Source: Liopterus haemorrhoidalis (Eukaryota; Arthropoda; Insecta; Coleoptera; Dytiscidae). Taken from it: a stretch of DNA of 64,000 nt. The stretch spans positions 2,890,279 to 2,954,278 of the forward strand of contig OZ020622.1 of assembly GCA_963971575.1 (NCBI GenBank). Direction: 5' to 3'. Numbering within the stretch: the first letter of the stretch is position 1; each line of letters begins with the position of its first letter. The translations under genes were made by a program, and so were the position numbers. The notes under the pieces were generated by a model. It had not been told where the DNA came from, made no database searches, and worked only from the letters and a program-made list of their open reading frames with translations. Shown here in pieces: positions 59,605 to 64,000 of the stretch.

Positions 59605-60590
59605 GTTAAAGAAATAATTTCTCTTTATTCTTTTTCATATTCGTTTTGTAAACGTCTTTACCATGTATTGTAGATTGAATTTCTGTGAAACAATAAAGCA
59701 TTTTATGATTTGGCTATACAGGAGTAAAGTAAAAACAGACATATCCAAGGATTTCATGAATGTAATATTCCTACCACGTATCATGCAGACACAAGAGCTA
59801 CCGATGGAATCCATGAAAAAACCAACGGTTGCTAGTCAGTATACAACGACCTGAAAGTGAAATATAAAGGCCTATATCACGATAATACGTGCAAGATGTT
59901 CCATTTGATCTGCTGCAACAATCAAAAATAAGAAACTAATAGAAAAAATATAAACTGTATTTTCAAAAAAATATACAAACTCTTAAAAAAAGTGGTTGGA
60001 AATTATAAGCGTTAGTAGTGACCAAAATAATTGAAGAAAGCTTTCTCCATACGGTTCCGAAAAGCAAAGGTTTCAAAGATATGAAATATTTTCGGAATTA
60101 CAGTATCTATAAAACAAAACAGTGTGTGGGGTCAAATTAGCTTGTTTCCACACAGAGGCAAATTAAGCGGTGGGCGGACTGGGGCCTACCGAAGTCCATA
60201 TACAAATATTTCCATTCTATTTAAAATAATAGAGGACCCATTTCAATTTTACCGCCCAGGGCCCCCAAGCAACTTAATTCGCTACTGCTCTAGCCGGTTT
60301 ATGACTCTATGACTATCTGGAATGTGATCGGTGAGATGCATTTTTGTTTGAATAATCTGCGTATTATTATTTGCTTCATTTTATAAAAATTGTCTATATA
60401 TCAATATGTGAGCTGTGAAAGAGAAAAGTGAATTTATATTAACTAAAAAATCTACCCCGTCCCCCGTAACATTACTTCTAAACACCGTTTATTTGTAAGA
60501 CATAGGGTAGGCCTAGAGGCTCCGTCATAGAAATTGATTAAAAAAGGGCCCCGCAAGTAAAAAAGGTTGGGAACCACTGGTCTAGAGAAA
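59605..60590. other. Intergenic with decayed hAT ends
   Basis: About 60152-60291 has CAGAGGCAAATTAAG and CTTAATTCGCTACTG as possible hAT inverted ends with GGGCC inside, but no matching duplication. GGTTGGGAACCACTG at about 60569-60583 is a hAT-type right end. No gene was seen. Confidence 0.45.
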
Positions 60591-60594
60591 AATT

Positions 60595-61085
60595 GGGGCT
60601 TTAATGGTTTAAATTTTTTGAGATAATGAATTTTTTGAATGGCATAATTTACATTATTTGTGAAAATTGTAAAATAAAAGGAATCACAACTCAAAAATGG
60701 TTAGAGATAGCGACTAGCGGTTAAAATTTTTGGATTCCTTGTAGTTTATTTAGTCTAGAAAAAAATTAGGGCTTTAATTGTTTAATGCGTTTTGAGATTG
60801 TGACAATTTTTTTTATGGCATTATGTATTTACATAATTTGTGAAAATTGTGAATTTAAAAAAATCACAACTCCAAAAACGGTTAGAGAAAACAACCTGAC
60901 GCTAGAATTTTTGGATTCCTCGTAGTTTATTAAGTCTAGAAAAAATTAGAGGCCTTACTCGTTTTGCGTATTTTAAAATTATAACAAATTTTAATATGGC
61001 GTGATTTATAGAAATATTCATCTTCGCATGGATATAGCTCAAAAACGAAATGCAATAAAGACCTGCGGTTGAAATTTTTTTTTGT
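60595..61085. repeat. AT-rich degenerate repeat array, locus 3
   Basis: About two and a half units of the 185-bp repeat are in the same orientation as 16640-17150 (CTCAAAAATGGTTAGAGATA, TTTTTGGATTCCTTGTAG). Confidence 0.7.
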
Positions 61086-61897
61086 AACAACTTTGAAACA
61101 AAATTTTTTTTTGAAGTTTTTGATGATGTGAACGGTACATGGAACGTTAAAAGAATGAATTAAAGCATAACTCACAGTGACACAACGCACAGTCTATAAC
61201 TCGTTAATTTAAAGAGGTCTGAATGCGGCTTAACTTCGTATATTATGTCAGTTAAATAGAACTGAAGAGTGATATTGCCAACCTAACTTAAAAACAAATA
61301 AATAGCACCGCTATCTAGACTTTTTCTGGATCATATTGCAGTTTTCTATAGTTTTCTTAAGAATTTATAATTTCTAGTTTAAAAGAAAGAATCTTAAATT
61401 GTTGTAACACATTTTAAGAATCAAGTGCTATAGTGCGTGGCTTGTATGAAGCATAATTCACTAGAGATGTTACTCCCTAAAAGGCCACTTAACTCTTAAG
61501 TCTGTTCCTAGAATCAGTCAAGTCAGGTTTTTATGTTTAAAAACAATCAACTGAAAAGGGTAAGTGTTAGGTAGTGAACTAACATCACGTCGCTCTTACA
61601 ACTTATTGGAAATTGGAAAAAATAACAGATGGTTAAAATACAGGACTTGACGAAGGATAATAACCTTTCAAAGGACAATTATCAAGCATATATCAAAGTG
61701 GAACACCGAAAATAATAACACAGAAATTATAAACATGGAATTAAGCGAATTTAATTTGTCAAAATCTCTGAAATGGAAATGGACATATAATGAAAACGAC
61801 AGATGATAGATGGAGTAAGAGATTGAACAAGAAGAAGAGGCGGAGAGTATGTTCGGTGCATTATCTTGACGTTGAATGCAAAAATTTGTTATAATAT
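61086..61897. other. No gene seen
   Basis: No coding sequence, inverted repeat or known motif was recognised. Confidence 0.4.
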
Positions 61898-62640
61898 ATT
61901 CTTTATTCCCTAGGCCTTGCGGCGTTCAGGGTATTAACCATTACAAATAGAAATAAAACAATCAAAAATAAATAACGTACAATACAATTCAATTTACAAT
62001 ATTTTTTTTCTCATTTCTTTCTTCTTGCTCCAGTGTCCCTCTCTTTCTTTCTATTCTCATTCTGATTTCCCTCTCCGATATCCTTCCTTCTTGCTTCCAG
62101 TTCTCTCGCCCATCTTTAATTTATTTTATTCCATTCTCTTCCCTTCCAACCATTTCTTCATCCCTCCTCCTATCTCACTTCCTTCCTCCCCATTTCCAGG
62201 TAACCTCAGCCCCCTTCCTTCCTTCCATTTCTCCCCTTCTGGGCCTCTTCCTTCCTTTCTTTACCCCTTCCTGTTATCCTTCCCCAATATCTATCCTTCT
62301 TGCCTTTAATTCCCTCGCCCACCTCTCCCCCCTTCCATCTTCGTGTAACAGGTCTAATGTGCTCCCCAACCATACTGTCATCTCTCTACACCTCTTCGCG
62401 AGGTGCTCTATATCTTCTTCCTCCTCCCCGCACATCCTGCACATCTTATTCTCCTGTTTCCCCCAATATCTATTTCCTCTCTCTTCATTTCCGCACCTTA
62501 GCCTCGCAATCCTCCTAACCCTCCCTCCTGACCTTCCTCTTTCTCCCTTCAAGTAGCTTGGTACCCCGTTCTGACCTCCTTATATCACCCTGCGCTCCTT
62601 GATTTGTCCAAATTTGTCCAAAATATAAGGAATAAAGTTT
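61898..62640 (-). mobile_element. LINE 3' region, copy 2
   Basis: The inverse strand ends GGCCTAGGGAATAAAGAAT as in copy 1. The long pyrimidine-rich block is the antisense of a purine-rich ORF end. A coding fragment is at 62274-62552. Confidence 0.8.
62274..62552 (-). pseudogene. LINE ORF2 C-terminus with CCHC zinc finger
   Basis: A 92-codon open stretch contains KMCRMCGEEEEDIEHLAKRC, a C-x2-C-x8-H-x4-C motif typical of the C-terminus of Jockey/R1-group LINE ORF2 proteins. The upstream ARLRCGNEERGNRYW also fits. No reverse transcriptase part is present: it is 5'-truncated. Confidence 0.8.
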
Positions 62641-63189
62641 GTATAACTATACATTAATAATAAAAATAAAAATAGTTAAAAATAAAAGAGTCTTTTTCAG
62701 CAGCCCAATTCGATGACAATTATTTTCTTTCGAAGTCCAAAAGGATTATTTTTAGCTTATGTATGTAAACTTAAACGATTGATCAAACGACAAACCTTAT
62801 ATTACCTAAATATTTAAATCTGTTACGTCCTCTTGGGTCAAGAGTTCGAGTTCGTACGTTTTTAAACATTTGGTCAACTCATTCAAACAAGCATATGGAA
62901 TGCGTTGTGCAACAGGTATGCATTAAGCTTGAAATGTTTAAGTTGAACTGCTAAATGTATGTTTGTAGACGCATTAGCTAGTACCTTAGTCGGAGATTTT
63001 GATATGTGTCTGCACGTACTCGTAGACAAACAGAAAGACAGACGAGCTTAAGTGCTCTATACCCACTTCAAGACAACTTAGGGCCAGGAAATTAACAGAA
63101 CAGGAAGTTTATTTAAATGGTGTTAATATATCAGCATTTATCCTTTAATTTTAGTGGATCTTTAGTTCTGGTGGATCAGGAGAATGTTA

Positions 63190-64000
63190 GACCCCTACCT
63201 ATATGTTGTGATTGTAATTTAATATTCTTAAATAATAGCTTACACCTCCCCAGACAGTAATACCATATGATATGATGCTATAAAATTGTGCATAAGAATA
63301 TATTTTTAAAGTAGAAAAACGGGCAAGAGTTTTTAATCTTCTCATTGCATAACAGATGGAAGTTTTTTTTGCAATTAAATTAATGTGAGTACACCATTTG
63401 AGATTACTGTCTATTGTTATTCCTAAATGTTTAATAGATTTGAGAGAATACAAGAAGCTTTTATCGCTCTTTATTAATAAATCAAAATTATGCTGACAAT
63501 TGGATATGTTAAAATGAATAAAAATTGTTTTGTCAAGGTTTAAAAATAAATTATTTTCAACTAAATTGAGATCTTTGTCTCATTAACCAAAGTTTGAGCA
63601 TTACATGCATTATTTATTGCAGAATCGTCGGCATACATATATAATTTAGAGTTATTGCAGATAGATGGAAGTTCACGTATAAAATAAATAAAAGGGGTCC
63701 CAAAAAAGAGCCCTGTGGTACGCCGATATTGATAAGTATTTCGGAAGATACATTTTGACTTATTTTTACTATCTGTTTTCGCTCTGTCAAGTATGATTGC
63801 AATAAACTTAACACGTTGCCTCTTATTCCAATCCTTTCTAATTTATTTAATAAAATTTTATGATTTACGGTAGAAAAGCACTGCATGTGCTTTTTTACGA
63901 TTAGTTGTTGTTCACTAACAAAATTTCCATTATTCCCATAGTAAACTCTTGACAATAACTTGTCGAAATACTAAATTTTCCAAGTTTGGAGTATTTACTT
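63190..64000 (-). pseudogene. LINE reverse transcriptase fragment
   Basis: On the minus strand the RT fingers/palm region reads FSTVNHKILLNKLERIGIRG, then INIGVPQGSFLGPLLFILYV. The catalytic YADDSA follows in a shifted frame near 63625. Another frame, 63199-63453, gives the thumb region (IKHLGITIDSNLKWCTHI). Frameshifts show it is dead. It belongs to the Jockey-like non-LTR group and continues off the right edge. Confidence 0.85.

Noticed and set aside
59650..59854. A possible small gene (63-codon frame)
   Set aside because: No domain, splice context or repeat conservation supports it.

Overview
The window is AT-rich nuclear DNA from an animal, very probably an insect. Genes are split by short introns, several with an insect-like size of 50-130 bp. 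The protein families are metazoan, and the DNA transposons (mariner, hAT, PIF/Harbinger, MITEs), tRNA-derived SINEs and Jockey/R1-like LINE fragments are typical of a large, repeat-rich insect genome. A beetle or a similar large-genome insect is my guess; the order cannot be fixed from sequence alone.

Layout. (1) 1-22252 holds no host exon that I can find. It lies downstream of the first coding exon of CASK (minus strand, 22253-22311), so it is most simply read as CASK intron 1, more than 22 kb long and filled with transposons. (2) 22253-38074 is the gene island: CASK exon 1 (-), peptidyl-tRNA hydrolase 2 with a UBA domain (PTRH2, -, 23190-24041), ARL6IP4/SRp25-like nuclear protein (+, 24134-24732), the RING/transmembrane ubiquitin ligase RNFT (-, 26195-28379) and centrobin (-, 30033-38074, nine exons). 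I traced complete spliced reading frames for the last four by joining exons in phase at GT/AG sites. PTRH2 and ARL6IP4 are divergent, with only 92 bp between start codons. (3) 38075-64000 has no convincing host gene. It is a mosaic of transposon relics, many nested and several with intact target-site duplications.

The host genes do not form one pathway: synaptic scaffold kinase, translation rescue, RNA-processing-associated protein, membrane E3 ligase, centriole protein. Their proximity looks like ordinary gene packing. The most distinctive content is mobile DNA: a hAT-type MITE family with an expandable 37-38 bp minisatellite core (four copies, all with perfect 8-bp duplications, three inside centrobin introns), a 2-kb foldback element carrying a nested palindrome and a SINE, a three-level nest at 17851-19169, and two 0.9-kb elements carrying the same short first-exon-like reading frame.
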